From contig NZ_JACJOU010000027.1 of NCBI RefSeq assembly GCF_014695725.1, forward strand, positions 23,609 to 87,608: a stretch of 64,000 bases of DNA, written 5' to 3'. How positions within the stretch are numbered: position 1 is the stretch's first letter; each line of letters begins with the position of its first letter. The notes below the pieces were generated by a model. It was not told where the DNA came from. It saw nothing but the letters and a program-made list of their open reading frames with translations, and did not search any database. The DNA is from Microcoleus sp. FACHB-672 (GTDB taxonomy: Bacteria > Cyanobacteriota > Cyanobacteriia > Cyanobacteriales > Oscillatoriaceae). The position numbers were made by a program, and so were the translations under genes. This document shows positions 1-9,773 of the stretch, in pieces.

Positions 1-269
1 CGTGTACGATCAAGAAACAATCCATTTGTACTGGGATTTTGCGTGTCACCGTCATAAATACAATAGTCATCACCGGCTTTGCGAAGTACCGCGTGAGAAG
101 CAGAAATCACTCGCCAATCTGGAGGAACCACGAGATCCGCCTGTTCTGGCGCACGTCCCAAAATATGCCGGTCTTGCTTCAGTTCCAGTTTTATCAGATG
201 CCCCTGATTGTTGAGCTGTAAGTATGGATACTTGCTAATAATGGTTGACTGTTCTGTGTTGCCGGTCAT
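1..269 (-). CDS. FHA-domain protein, N-terminal part (runs off window)
   Basis: Reading leftward from an ATG at 269 the frame stays open for 89 codons to the window edge, so this is a 5' partial gene. The product carries the three FHA signatures: G38-R39, S56-x-x-H59 and N82-G83. FHA domains bind phosphothreonine peptides. The gene is divergent from a Ser/Thr kinase about 380 bp away, so the two may act in one phosphorylation circuit; that link is inference. What follows the FHA domain lies outside the window, so the full architecture is unknown. Confidence 0.85.
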   Translation of the reverse strand, partial: MTGNTEQSTIISKYPYLQLNNQGHLIKLELKQDRHILGRAPEQADLVVPPDWRVISASHAVLRKAGDDYCIYDGDTQNPSTNGLFLDRT

Positions 270-648
270 ATTGATTCTAAATTTTTTATATTTTTGATCT
301 TAAATGAGATGCTTACCGCTCAAAGCTATAATTTTATAAAAGTTTGAAGTTTGGCAAGTTTTTGATAAATTAATAACAACCAACTGAATTTTAATCCATT
401 TAATTATAAAAAAATAAATTTGCTTAAGACAAGACTTTCAGCAATTTAACTTTTTAAGATAGCTCAAAGCGACTCACATTTTTTAATCCCGGCTTTCCTC
501 AGAAAAATTTACAGAAGACATTTTTTTATATTTGTAAATATTAAATTTTTAGGCAGTTTACGAAATATGTTAACTTTGCCCTTGACGGGTAGCTGTTTCT
601 TATACAGAATGCTATCTTCAAAGGAAAACTTTTACCCCAAAAACTGCG
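270..648. promoter_or_regulatory. AT-rich divergent intergenic region
   Basis: This spacer separates the FHA gene (leftward) from the kinase gene (rightward) and must hold both promoters. It is strongly AT-rich with several A and T tracts. I could not pick a convincing -35/-10 pair and saw no ORF or inverted repeat. Confidence 0.4.
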
Positions 649-2247
649 ATGATCGCACCGGCACTGTTAAACAATCGCTACCAAATCCTACAAACAGTAG
701 GAAGCGGCGGGTTTGGCGAAACCTTTCTAGCAGAAGACACCCAAATGCCATCAGCACGTCGGTGTGCAATTAAACAACTCAAGCCGGTGACGAATAACCC
801 CCAAATCAACCAAATTGTTCAAGAGCGTTTCCAGCGAGAAGCCGCAATTTTAGAAGAATTGGGTGATAGCAACCCTCAGATTCCCCGGTTGTATGCTTAT
901 TTTTCAGAATCCGCTCAATTTTACTTGGTGCAAGAGTGGGTTGAAGGCGAAACTTTGACAAAAAAGCTAAAAACCGCTGGATTACTCAGCGAAAGTTCGG
1001 TGAGGGCGCTTCTCACTAATATTCTACCGGTGCTCGATTATGTTCACAGTAAAAGAATTGTTCACCGGGATATCAAGCCAGATAATATTATTTGGCGACA
1101 GCGGGATGGCTTGCCGGTGCTGATTGATTTTGGCGCGGTGAAGGAAACCATGAATACAGAGGTGAATTCTCAAGAAAATTCTAGCCGTTCGATTGCGATT
1201 GGAACGCCCGGTTTCATGCCGGGTGAGCAAGCAGCCGGTAAGCCGGTGTATTCTAGTGATTTGTACGCGCTGGGTTTAACGGCGATTTATTTACTCACCG
1301 GCAGACTTCCGCAACAATTGGATTCAGACGCGCACACCGGCGAAATTCTGTGGCACCGGCACGCTTTAAATCTCAGTCCGGCGCTAGTTGGAGTGTTAGA
1401 TAAGGCGATTCAATCCCATCCCCAGCAGCGCTATCCCACAGCCAGGGAAATGCTCAATGCTTTGCACTATTCCGCAACAGCGGTGACGTTACCGCCGGCA
1501 CCGCCTCAAGCAACAATTCCTTCCCCAGTGCCTACCGTACCGCCCCAAACAGTACAGCCGGTTAGTAATATTCCCCAAACAGGAGGTAGGCTAAAAAATG
1601 CCATCGTTGCCGGCTTGCTGGTGGGTGCGTCAGTGATAACGGGCGTTTTTTTAGCAAAAAGTCAGCAGCCGGCGGTGGTTGTGCAACCGGCAGCATCCCC
1701 ATCATCGGCACCACAATCTGAAGAGGCGATAGAATCAACTCCAGTTGATGCTGCACCGGCTGCGTCTCCAGATCCAACTCCAGTAATTCCCACGCCGATT
1801 CCCTCTCCAGATCCACCGATGATGCCGGCAGTCGCAGCTATCGATAGAGTGCCGGTTACTACTGCAAATCCCGCGCCGGTTCCTTCTCCAGAGATTACGC
1901 CCGCCAATCCCGCGCCGGTTGCCACTGCAAACCCCACTGTAATGCCGGCACCACCCGTCACACCCACTGCAAATCCTCCCGTGCCGGCGGTGCCAACTTC
2001 CAAAGAATTAGATAATATAGCAGACAGAATTTTTTCCGAAAGATATCCTGAGTTAGCAGGGAGAAAAATCCAGCCAAATGAAACAAATTTAGCACAACAA
2101 TGGGCGCAAATCAGACAATGCGAGGCGGTCGTTGATTATATCTTTTATCAAAGACATCCTGAGTTAGGAGGAAGAAAAATTCTTCCAACTGAAACTGATC
2201 TGCAGCAACAATGGTTGAATATCAGAGAAGGTGTTGATGGCTGTTAA
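649..2247 (+). CDS. Membrane Ser/Thr protein kinase (Hanks type)
   Basis: A 532-residue PknB/Spk-like kinase. The catalytic domain (about residues 10-275) has the glycine loop GSGGFG (18-23), the ATP lysine K42 in AIK, the catalytic loop HRDIKPDN (139-146) and DFG (160-162), so it should be active. One hydrophobic segment near 317-336 is followed by a Pro/Ala/Thr-rich linker. The last 75 residues are two imperfect copies of a 37-38-residue unit built round the words PEL-GRKI and QQW--IR, probably extracytoplasmic. The pattern is cytoplasmic kinase, single membrane pass, outer ligand module, as in PknB-type receptors; the tail is not a PASTA domain. The stop overlaps possible upstream starts of the next gene, suggesting co-transcription with dacB. 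Confidence 0.93.
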   Translation: MIAPALLNNRYQILQTVGSGGFGETFLAEDTQMPSARRCAIKQLKPVTNNPQINQIVQERFQREAAILEELGDSNPQIPRLYAYFSESAQFYLVQEWVEGETLTKKLKTAGLLSESSVRALLTNILPVLDYVHSKRIVHRDIKPDNIIWRQRDGLPVLIDFGAVKETMNTEVNSQENSSRSIAIGTPGFMPGEQAAGKPVYSSDLYALGLTAIYLLTGRLPQQLDSDAHTGEILWHRHALNLSPALVGVLDKAIQSHPQQRYPTAREMLNALHYSATAVTLPPAPPQATIPSPVPTVPPQTVQPVSNIPQTGGRLKNAIVAGLLVGASVITGVFLAKSQQPAVVVQPAASPSSAPQSEEAIESTPVDAAPAASPDPTPVIPTPIPSPDPPMMPAVAAIDRVPVTTANPAPVPSPEITPANPAPVATANPTVMPAPPVTPTANPPVPAVPTSKELDNIADRIFSERYPELAGRKIQPNETNLAQQWAQIRQCEAVVDYIFYQRHPELGGRKILPTETDLQQQWLNIREGVDGC

Positions 2248-2284
2248 AGTTTTTCTTTCTGTTTTGTCTAAATCCCAAGAAACA

Positions 2285-3649
2285 ATGCTAAAAATCGGAT
2301 CTTTGACGGCGGTACTATCGTTAGGAATCTTAGCGCTTGTGGCTGGATGCTCTCCCTCTAATTCATCCAACGCTAGTTCGATATCTGTTCAATCTGGTGC
2401 TGCTCAACCGCGAGAAAATCAAGCAGAGAATATCGAGTCACAGCCGATTAGTAAGACGGAACCTGTAAATCAGGCTTTATCTCCAGAAAATCCAGATTCC
2501 GTGACAAACAAAAAAATTGAACAATACGTCAATAAACTAGCCGCGCAAGGATTTTCTAAACAAAAGCAAGGCGTGTGGATTGAGGCAAATAAAGTGCTTT
2601 TAGCGAATCATCAAGGCACCGTTCCTTTACCGGCAGCTTCCGTCACAAAGGCGGCAACAACCCTGGCGACGCTGCAAACTTTCGGCCCAGAACATCAGTT
2701 TGTAACGTTGATTGGGGCAACCGGCCCGATTGAAAATGGGGTATTAAAAGGCGATTTGGTCATTCAAGGCGGAGAAGATCCTTTCTTTGTTTGGGAAGAA
2801 GCAATTGCTTTAGGTAATACCTTAAATCAGATAGGTATTAAGCGAGTGACCGGCAATTTGGTGATCGCCGGCAATTTTTACATGAACTTTGAGCCGAAAC
2901 CGCAGACGTCTGGGAATTTCCTCAAGCAAGGATTGAATTCTAAAGAGTGGCCGGCGGAAGCGGAAGATCAATATTTAACGTTACCTCAAGGAACCCCTCG
3001 ACCGGAAGTTGTGATAAATGGTTCGGTGCAAGTTGTATCTTCTCCGCCTGAGTCATTCAAACCTTTAGTGCGGCATCTTTCTTTTCCAGTGGCAGAACTG
3101 CTGAAAAAGATGAATATGTACAGTAACAACTTGATGGCTGAAATGTTAGCAAATTCTGCCGGCGGCGCAAAAGCCGTTGCCCAAAAAGCAGCGGAAGCCG
3201 CAGGAGTGCCGGCGGAAGAAATTCAACTAATCAATGGTTCTGGATTGGGTGAAGAAAATCGAATTTCTCCTCGCGCAGCCGTGGCAATGTTTCAGGCAAT
3301 TGAGCGGTATTTGCAGCCTTATCAGATGACCATAGCCGATGTATTTGCGATTGCCGGTAAAGATTTAGGCGTCTTAGAAGCTCGCAAAATTCCTGCCTAT
3401 ACTGTACTCAAAACCGGCACGCTTAACCAGGTGAGTTCTTTAGCCGGTGCCATGCCAACTCAAAAGCTCGGTTCTGTCTGGGTGGCTATTATCAATGGCG
3501 GAGAAAATCCGGATGAATTTCGCAATCAGCAAGAAATTCTTCTCAATCAGTTGTTAATTGATTGGGAGGCGGTTAAATCACCCCCAGCAGAGTTAACTCC
3601 CAACCCTAGTAAGACCAGCAAAACCTCTAGTAATGAAATTGTGAAGTAG
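2285..3649 (+). CDS. dacB: D-alanyl-D-alanine carboxypeptidase, S13/PBP4 type, lipoprotein
   Basis: A penicillin-binding protein that trims or cleaves peptidoglycan stem peptides. From the ATG at 2285 the protein is 454 residues and begins with a lipoprotein signal ending in LVAGC (Cys22). The three active-site motifs are present: S119-V-T-K122, S280-N-N282 and K376-T-G378. In-frame GTG 2231 and ATG 2237 lie further upstream and overlap the kinase gene; I prefer 2285 because it gives a compact lipoprotein signal, although its ribosome-binding site is weak. Tight linkage to the kinase suggests an envelope-sensing operon (inference). Lipidation would need Lgt, which is also encoded in this window. 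Confidence 0.9.
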   Translation: MLKIGSLTAVLSLGILALVAGCSPSNSSNASSISVQSGAAQPRENQAENIESQPISKTEPVNQALSPENPDSVTNKKIEQYVNKLAAQGFSKQKQGVWIEANKVLLANHQGTVPLPAASVTKAATTLATLQTFGPEHQFVTLIGATGPIENGVLKGDLVIQGGEDPFFVWEEAIALGNTLNQIGIKRVTGNLVIAGNFYMNFEPKPQTSGNFLKQGLNSKEWPAEAEDQYLTLPQGTPRPEVVINGSVQVVSSPPESFKPLVRHLSFPVAELLKKMNMYSNNLMAEMLANSAGGAKAVAQKAAEAAGVPAEEIQLINGSGLGEENRISPRAAVAMFQAIERYLQPYQMTIADVFAIAGKDLGVLEARKIPAYTVLKTGTLNQVSSLAGAMPTQKLGSVWVAIINGGENPDEFRNQQEILLNQLLIDWEAVKSPPAELTPNPSKTSKTSSNEIVK

Positions 3650-3679
3650 GGCGTAACGCGTTAGAGTGAAATTAGAGCC

Positions 3680-3718
3680 TAGATGTACAGTGTTCAGTAA
3701 TTTGTCACTGTACATCTA
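3680..3718. terminator. Perfect 13-bp inverted repeat after dacB
   Basis: TAGATGTACAGTG and its exact reverse complement are separated by 13 nt. It sits between dacB and the DCC-family gene. There is no T-run, so it is either a weak terminator, an mRNA-end stabiliser or a protein-binding palindrome. Confidence 0.45.
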
Positions 3719-3790
3719 AAGCCGGTAAATACAATGATTAGGTGTGTCTGTTTCTCCTCATTTGAGGAATATTTTAATTGAGAACTGCTT

Positions 3791-4303
3791 ATGCCTTCGT
3801 CTAAGACTGAGTTCCCCGAATCCGTTGAAGTGACGACTCAAACCCAATCATGGCAGATTGAACTACTGTACGACGGTCAATGTCCTTTGTGTTTGCGAGA
3901 AGTCAATTTCTTGCAGAGACGGGATGCCGGTAGAGGGTTGGTGGCGTTTGTAGACATTGCTGACGATGGCTACACCCCAGAAGCGCATAGCGGGGTTGAT
4001 TTTGAAACAGCGATGGGGCGAATTCATGCGGTGCTTCCTGATGGGACGGTTATTAAGAATGTGGAAGTCTTCCGTCGCGTCTATGAGATCCTGGGGATGG
4101 GTTGGATTTATGCCGCTACCAAATTGCCGGTTATTGGGCCAATCGTTGATAAATTATATGAAATTTGGGCAGATTACCGGCTGAGTCTGACTGGGCGACC
4201 AAATTTAGCAACGATTGTTCAAGATCGCCAAAAGCGGATGGAGTGCGAGACACAGGGGCGTTGCCGGCTATATGAGGAGGAAGAATCATCCCAAATTGAT
4301 TAA
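3791..4303 (+). CDS. DCC-family (DUF393) thiol-disulfide oxidoreductase-like protein
   Basis: A 170-residue protein of the DUF393/DCC family, named for the motif seen here as DGQCPLC (residues 28-34, Cys31 and Cys34). The motif begins the first strand of a thioredoxin-like fold, and the family is annotated as predicted thiol-disulfide oxidoreductase. No signal peptide is evident, so it is probably cytoplasmic. The gene is monocistronic in appearance, with 141 bp before it. Substrate unknown. Confidence 0.85.
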   Translation: MPSSKTEFPESVEVTTQTQSWQIELLYDGQCPLCLREVNFLQRRDAGRGLVAFVDIADDGYTPEAHSGVDFETAMGRIHAVLPDGTVIKNVEVFRRVYEILGMGWIYAATKLPVIGPIVDKLYEIWADYRLSLTGRPNLATIVQDRQKRMECETQGRCRLYEEEESSQID

Positions 4304-4608
4304 CCGGCTCTTAAGCGCACTATAGCCCTGCTGATCACTCAGGCACACTTCTTTGGCAATCAACCGCTAAAGCAGTGAGCGCTTTAAAAGCAACGCTTCA
4401 ACTTTTAATAGTAAATATTAATATTTGTAAGCTTTTTAAGTTAACTGCCAAAAACTGAGGTTATAACTTTTGTTCAGCTCGGTTTAATTAGGCTAAAATA
4501 GTTTTGATTGATAGCGTTTTCTCAAAAAATTTGGCTGCACTTTAAGCAAGTACAGCCGTCCAATCCAAAGATATTAAGAAAAATCCTTCTGGTGGCATAG
4601 ACGTCTGC
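4304..4608. other. Intergenic region, nothing recognised
   Basis: AT-rich spacer between the DCC-family gene and the convergent small gene. No ORF, RNA or strong hairpin was recognised. Confidence 0.5.
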
Positions 4609-4803
4609 TTACTCGAAGCTGCCGCCTGTTTCGTTTGGAGCTTGAAGATTGTCTGGGTCAACATAATGGCAAACTGCGTCATCAATGCAAATTAATGCCC
4701 AACCGGAGTCATCAATGCCCATAAGCTTGTAAGCAGCTTCTTGAATGAAGAATCCTTTGTGGTTGCGGGTTTCTGGCTTGATTTCAACGTTTTCATTAGT
4801 CAT
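4609..4803 (-). CDS. Small acidic conserved hypothetical protein (64 aa)
   Basis: A 64-residue, acidic, soluble product with an ATG start and a sequence that looks constrained (balanced hydrophobic pattern, two Cys). The 195-bp upstream spacer is AT-rich. I do not recognise a named domain. It resembles the small single-domain proteins common in cyanobacteria; function unknown. Confidence 0.65.
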   Translation of the reverse strand: MTNENVEIKPETRNHKGFFIQEAAYKLMGIDDSGWALICIDDAVCHYVDPDNLQAPNETGGSFE

Positions 4804-4998
4804 GGTAGTCTAAGCTCCGGATGATGTGCAAAATGTTTGTAAGACGAGATAAAAGAATGTTTTATCCTTCAGTTCATAAAATCTTATCATTAGATTTCAC
4901 TTTTTTTACGTGTATTTAAGTAAGGAATTATTACAATTCCTACACAATAGAATAAGTTTAGGGATAAATACCGGCACTGGGCTAAGATTTCTGCCGGC

Positions 4999-5421
4999 CT
5001 AATCCTCAAATAGCCACGCTTTGACGCGCTTTAAGCTATCCCAATCCGCTTTTCTACTTAATCCTTCTTCAAGATTGTCTTTAACTTCATCCCGCAATTC
5101 TGCGGAAACCATGATTAATTGCTGCGCCATATCAATGTGTTGGCGCACACCTTTTTGGTTACTTTCGAGCATTGCAATCGCGAGATTGACTCTAGATTGA
5201 GCGTCATGCGGATTTAACTTGACAGACTTCTGAGCAGCCTTGCAAGCCTGAGCCGCCTTATTATCCAACAGATAAAGCCACGCCAAGCACGTCCAAGCGG
5301 GGCTATTTTTAGGGGCGCGTTCGCAAATATCTTTAAAAACCGGAATCAGCGTATCTGGGCCTTCTCCGGCTTTATAGCGGTCTATTCCTTCAGTAAAAAG
5401 AGTTTCAGCAGTTTGAGTCAT
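4999..5421 (-). CDS. TPR-repeat protein
   Basis: From the ATG at 5421 the product is 140 residues. Helical pairs with the TPR pattern (A-W--L-WLYLL; A---A-KSVKLNP) span about residues 20-90, followed by a charged helical C-terminus. An upstream in-frame start at 5487 would add 22 hydrophobic residues from a purine-poor leader; I judge that unlikely. TPR proteins are protein-protein adaptors. It lies downstream of sufA on the same strand, 125 bp away, so it may be co-transcribed. Confidence 0.75.
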   Translation of the reverse strand: MTQTAETLFTEGIDRYKAGEGPDTLIPVFKDICERAPKNSPAWTCLAWLYLLDNKAAQACKAAQKSVKLNPHDAQSRVNLAIAMLESNQKGVRQHIDMAQQLIMVSAELRDEVKDNLEEGLSRKADWDSLKRVKAWLFED

Positions 5422-5546
5422 AGGAAAATAAAGAGAGAGAGGGAGAGGGAAAACGATGAAGAATCGAGCAGAGAAAATATAGAACAATTCTCAATGCTCA
5501 ATTCCCCAAACCTTATGCTCCAATTCCAAGGAGGCTGGGTTTCAAT

Positions 5547-5903
5547 TTAAGCAGAAAAGGACTTGCCACAGCCACAAGTCTGATTGGCATTCGGGTTGGT
5601 GAACTGAAAGCCACCGCCAATCATAGCATTGCTGTAGTCAAGCACTAGACCGTAGAGATATAGAAGGCTGCGCCGGTCGCTGACAACTTTAAAGCCATCG
5701 TAGTCAAAAACCTCATCATCCTCGCGGACATTACTGAGATTCTCAAAATCCATCGTATAGGACATACCTGAGCAGCCACCTTGGCGCACTCCCACACGCA
5801 GACAGAGTTCCTTCCCTTGGCTCTGCTGCAGTGACTTAACCTGCTGCAAGGCGGTTTCAGTAATCTGGATACCGCGTTGTTGAGACTGAGTTGCTTGTGT
5901 CAT
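5547..5903 (-). CDS. sufA: Iron-sulfur cluster carrier/assembly protein, SufA/IscA type
   Basis: A 118-residue A-type carrier of the HesB/IscA/SufA family. The three cluster ligands are Cys44 (in GGCSG) and Cys110/Cys112 (CGCGKS at the end), and the length is normal for the family. It accepts or delivers Fe-S clusters to apoproteins in the cytoplasm. The rest of the suf operon is not nearby. SufA versus IscA cannot be told firmly from sequence alone; cyanobacterial proteins of this form are usually labelled SufA. Confidence 0.9.
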   Translation of the reverse strand: MTQATQSQQRGIQITETALQQVKSLQQSQGKELCLRVGVRQGGCSGMSYTMDFENLSNVREDDEVFDYDGFKVVSDRRSLLYLYGLVLDYSNAMIGGGFQFTNPNANQTCGCGKSFSA

Positions 5904-6218
5904 TGGTTTACACGACTCCTTGTGCCGAGATGATACAGGCTGCTAGAGCTTGTCCATCTATTTTATCGAGAACTCGCAGATTGTAGACTTTTGGCAGACT
6001 GCAGGGGCAAAAAACTCTCTATGCTGGTAATAGTAAGTTGAAGTCTATCCAGTTGCTTAAAGTCTTCAACCGTAAGGAAAGAGGGTAGTGCCGGCAGGCA
6101 AGTTGAAAGCTATCGCATCAACTTCAAAAGTGCCTGTAGCAGGAAGTGACTTATCAAAAACTGCGGCTTCTCGCCACTCCCTCATGTATGATTGTTCCCT
6201 CATCAGTTGACTGAGTCT

Positions 6219-7877
6219 ATGACAGCTCTCAATCACTCTACCCGTCGTCGCCTGCAAAATCTACCGCAAATTCCCAGCGTGTGGGAGGGTGATCGTCGCC
6301 CCTTATCGGCTGAAGATGCTATGAGCCAAGAGTGGGCTGACCCAATTTCTGCGCCAACCGGCACCAGTGAGTGCATTCTTTGGGTAGATGGTTCACAAGG
6401 ATTTGTCCGGGCGATGGATATGGTGACACTCGATACCGGCCCTGAAGCCATTGTTCGGACATTGTTGCGGGCGATGGAACACCCCCACAGTCCTGCACAG
6501 CCGGCTCGACCTCAAAAAATTGTTGTCAACGACCGAGAACTGAAGTTTTACCTACGGGGCGTCTTGCAAACGCTGGATATTACGATTGAGTATGTACCGG
6601 AATTGCCCCTAATTGACGAAATCTTCAGAGGATTTCAAGACGTTGTTAGCACCAAACCGCCCCATCTGCCGCCTCAGTATGCTGAAGTTTTAACCCAGAA
6701 AGCTTATGATATTTGGCGCGACGCGCCTTGGGAACTGCTGGGCGATCACCAAATTCTATCGGTCGAACTTAACCAGTGGGACGTTGAAACCCTATATCTC
6801 TGCGTTTTGGGAATGCTGGGCGTCGATTATGGAATTTTGCTCTATCGTTCAATCGATTCGCTCAAGCGGTTTCGGCAGCGGGTTTTGGCGAATGATTCTA
6901 TCAACCAGCTTGAAGAAGCTTTCCTCGGTCAAGACTGCCTGTTTCTGAGCTTTGAAAGTATTGGCGATGTCGCAGATGAGTATGAAGACGACTTCGATTT
7001 AGCCGATCTGCCCCTGTCTGAAATTCAACCAACCTTTGGCAACCTTCACCCACTCGAAGGGCTGCGCTCGTTTCTTTACGAGGAAGAGGCGCTGACGGCT
7101 TGGGTGGCACTTGAAGCCCTACATCGGTTTTTGCGGTCTTCACGTCAAAAACTGGGAGGAGAGGGGGAGGCGTTGCCGAAGTTAAACAGTCGCTATCGCA
7201 TTCCTCTGCCAACAGTCGATGATGCCAAACCCTCAATCATCTCCGTTAAAGTTGCCACCCAGCCTGAGTTGGAAAGCGAACTGTTGGAAATGGCCAACGC
7301 TGCAGACGAAGAAGATGATGAGGAGTTTGATGGTGGCCAACCCCTGCTGCGGGATGACTTGGTGCCGGCAAATTCATTTCTGAGTTTAGGTGTAGTGCCT
7401 TGGGAAACCGTGGAATTTCTTCGCACCGGCGTTGATTGCTATCAATCTGGCCCAGTCACTGCTGCCGGCGAAGGGTTGCCGGTGGTTTTGATTCAAACCT
7501 CGCGCCCCAAAGCCAAAGCGATGATTCAAGAATTGCAAGAGGCCGGCGGGTTAAAGGCAATTTGCTTTAATCGCGGAGAAGACTCGTTTGACGAGGTTGT
7601 CTACGATCTAGGAATATTACAGACTGACGACGGTCAGTTGCATCTGTTTGGTGAATTTATTGAAGATGATCCGGTTCACGTTGCTGCCCGCAAAAAGTGG
7701 GATCAGCGCTGTAAAAAAACAAAGGGTTACTGTGGTTTAATCATCGCCCAAGGACTAACAGGTGCTTCCCGTGGTAATCCCAAGCTTAAAGATATGCTCG
7801 CTTTATTTGAGGTGAGATCACTCTCAGCCAAAGACCTCGGACTCGGCCCGTTGCAACTGATTCCCCAATTGGAATAG
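6219..7877 (+). CDS. Conserved cyanobacterial protein, DUF6930-like
   Basis: A 552-residue soluble protein from the ATG at 6219; an in-frame ATG at 6192 would add nine residues. No transmembrane segment is seen. There are acidic stretches near the middle (an EDDFD region and a run of D/E around residue 360). The N-terminal half has features I associate with the cyanobacterial DUF6930 family, and the C-terminal part (about 395-552) looks like a second folded domain. Function unknown. The gene is divergent from sufA, and both promoters must lie in 5904-6218. Confidence 0.75.
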   Translation: MTALNHSTRRRLQNLPQIPSVWEGDRRPLSAEDAMSQEWADPISAPTGTSECILWVDGSQGFVRAMDMVTLDTGPEAIVRTLLRAMEHPHSPAQPARPQKIVVNDRELKFYLRGVLQTLDITIEYVPELPLIDEIFRGFQDVVSTKPPHLPPQYAEVLTQKAYDIWRDAPWELLGDHQILSVELNQWDVETLYLCVLGMLGVDYGILLYRSIDSLKRFRQRVLANDSINQLEEAFLGQDCLFLSFESIGDVADEYEDDFDLADLPLSEIQPTFGNLHPLEGLRSFLYEEEALTAWVALEALHRFLRSSRQKLGGEGEALPKLNSRYRIPLPTVDDAKPSIISVKVATQPELESELLEMANAADEEDDEEFDGGQPLLRDDLVPANSFLSLGVVPWETVEFLRTGVDCYQSGPVTAAGEGLPVVLIQTSRPKAKAMIQELQEAGGLKAICFNRGEDSFDEVVYDLGILQTDDGQLHLFGEFIEDDPVHVAARKKWDQRCKKTKGYCGLIIAQGLTGASRGNPKLKDMLALFEVRSLSAKDLGLGPLQLIPQLE

Positions 7878-7961
7878 CAGTAGCAAACACTAGGCGAAAC
7901 GCTGAGAACCTGCTTTGCACCGAGTTATTTGAGAGCAGTCCTAACTGAATCAGAATTCTTA

Positions 7962-7987
7962 AACCGCATCTGTTAGAGGCTGCGGTT
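7962..7987. terminator. Weak hairpin after the DUF6930-like gene
   Basis: AACCGCA pairs with TGCGGTT across a 12-nt loop. There is no following T-run, so terminator activity is uncertain. Confidence 0.3.
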
Positions 7988-8105
7988 GCGAGATTCCAGC
8001 TTGCCTAACGCCTTAACGCTAAAAAGCAGACACAACAGATTTAGAGAAGCATTGCCACGCGCCCCTAAACTTAAGATTAGGCAAAAATAATCATTTAGGG
8101 CGTCC

Positions 8106-9101
8106 ATGAGCCAGATTTCTTCTCAAAAATCTCCAACTTCACAAGCTGAGTCTTCCAAACCTGGCTTTTTACAGCAATCTGTTTCCTCGCTTTATGCCTT
8201 CTGGAAGTTCTCTCGCCCCCACACAATTGTTGGCACGAGTCTGAGTGTTTTGGCGTTGTTTGCAGTCACTTATGCTGAAAGCACCGGCACTGGCTTCACC
8301 GGCATCCCGTGGGTGCAACTCTTCGGTACTTGGATTGCCTGTCTGTGTGGCAATGTTTACATTGTCGGGCTAAACCAGCTGGAAGATGTGGAAATTGACA
8401 AAATTAATAAGCCACATTTGCCAATAGCTGCCGGTGAATTTTCGCGCCGGCAAGCCCAGCTCATTGTGGCAATTACCGGCATTCTAGCCTTGCTGCTGGC
8501 GCTGTTACTAGGGCCGTGGTTATTGGGGATGGTAAGTATCAGTTTAGCCCTAGGAACGGCTTATTCCCTACCGCCGGTGCGCTTAAAACGCTTTCCCTTT
8601 TGGGCTTCTTTTTGTATCTTTACCGTCCGGGGAGTGGTTGTTAATTTAGGCTTGTTCCTTCATTTTAACTGGGTGTTTTTGCAGTTAGAAAAGCTTAGCG
8701 TCCCTATCATTCCACCTACTATCTGGGCGCTGACGCTGTTTATTTTGGTCTTTACGTTTGCAATTGCCATCTTTAAAGATATTCCCGATATGGAAGGTGA
8801 TCGGCAATACAACATCACCACTTTTACCCTGCAAATGGGTGCGCCGGCAGTCTTTAATCTTGCCCGATGGGTGTTAACCGTATGCTACCTTTCTCTGACG
8901 CTTGCCGGTTGGCTTTGGCTGCCGACCGTTAATCCTTTATTCTTAGCCATTACTCATCTGATTGCCTTGAGTTTGATGTGGTGGCGCAGCAAGCAGGTAG
9001 ATTTGCGGAATAAAGCCGAAATTGCACAGTTTTATCAATTTATTTGGAAACTCTTTTTCTTAGAATATCTGCTCTTTCCTGCTGCCTGTTTTTTAGGTTA
9101 A
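8106..9101 (+). CDS. hpt: Homogentisate phytyltransferase
   Basis: A UbiA-family membrane prenyltransferase of 331 residues that condenses homogentisate with phytyl diphosphate, the committed step of tocopherol (vitamin E) synthesis; it acts in the membrane. The two Asp-rich motifs are visible: N90-x3-D94-x3-D98 followed by KPHLPIA, and D225-IPD-MEG-D232. About eight or nine hydrophobic segments follow. The residues around the first motif match slr1736/VTE2 rather than chlorophyll synthase or UbiA proper. It stands alone here with its own upstream spacer. Confidence 0.93.
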   Translation: MSQISSQKSPTSQAESSKPGFLQQSVSSLYAFWKFSRPHTIVGTSLSVLALFAVTYAESTGTGFTGIPWVQLFGTWIACLCGNVYIVGLNQLEDVEIDKINKPHLPIAAGEFSRRQAQLIVAITGILALLLALLLGPWLLGMVSISLALGTAYSLPPVRLKRFPFWASFCIFTVRGVVVNLGLFLHFNWVFLQLEKLSVPIIPPTIWALTLFILVFTFAIAIFKDIPDMEGDRQYNITTFTLQMGAPAVFNLARWVLTVCYLSLTLAGWLWLPTVNPLFLAITHLIALSLMWWRSKQVDLRNKAEIAQFYQFIWKLFFLEYLLFPAACFLG

Positions 9102-9773
9102 AAATGTGGTGCTTTTCAGAGGGTTTGCCAACGTTAAATTTTAGGTTTGAAAACCTGCCGGTGTAAAAAATCCGTCATCCCGTTTTTGCAAATATCCCAG
9201 GAGGGGCGCAATTCTCAGCGTGCCCTCCCGGCATAGCATTCGGCTAATAAATGCTTTGTTTAACCCCTAACTTATCGCGTTGCCAATGCTTCATCCTGAG
9301 TGAGAAAGTTAGTCTGCTCCTGATAAGCTTCGATAAATCAGTCGTCAATATTAGTTTTCGCAATTTTTTAAGGTTAATAAAACCCAAATTAAAATAAGCT
9401 GGATTATTCCTATAAATACTTTTACTTTTATTTTAGATAAGTTTCTACTAACTTATTAAATTTCAATTTAAAAGCTTAAGTTATAAAAAAATATTTGTAC
9501 AAACGAACTCAGCCTTAAGGCTGACATATTCCTCATGGATGAAATATCAAATAGCAGTTCTGCCTATAGCGGGATGGAATGACCGGCAAAGTCGAGGAAT
9601 ATGAAGTGGAACCGGAAGTGCTGCACCTGCGCTGTTGTCGGGAATCAGCAAATTCTTTAGGTTTATATCTGAAGAATTAATATTCAATCGAAACACGGTT
9701 TTGCAACAGCGCTGGTTCATTAAGATCCCGCCTAAACATGGCGTCCCGTAACGTACAGTCAATACGAGATCCA
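9102..9773. other. Intergenic region with a terminator-like hairpin
   Basis: A long spacer after hpt. A hairpin at 9200-9228 (GGAGGG/CCCTCC with an inner CGC/GCG) could end hpt transcription. The middle part is AT-rich and the last 200 bp are GC-richer. No convincing ORF or RNA gene was found. Confidence 0.45.

Noticed and set aside
1662..2003. Gly/Ala-rich open frame on the minus strand
   Set aside because: Antisense of the Pro-rich linker of the kinase; low complexity and no start signal.
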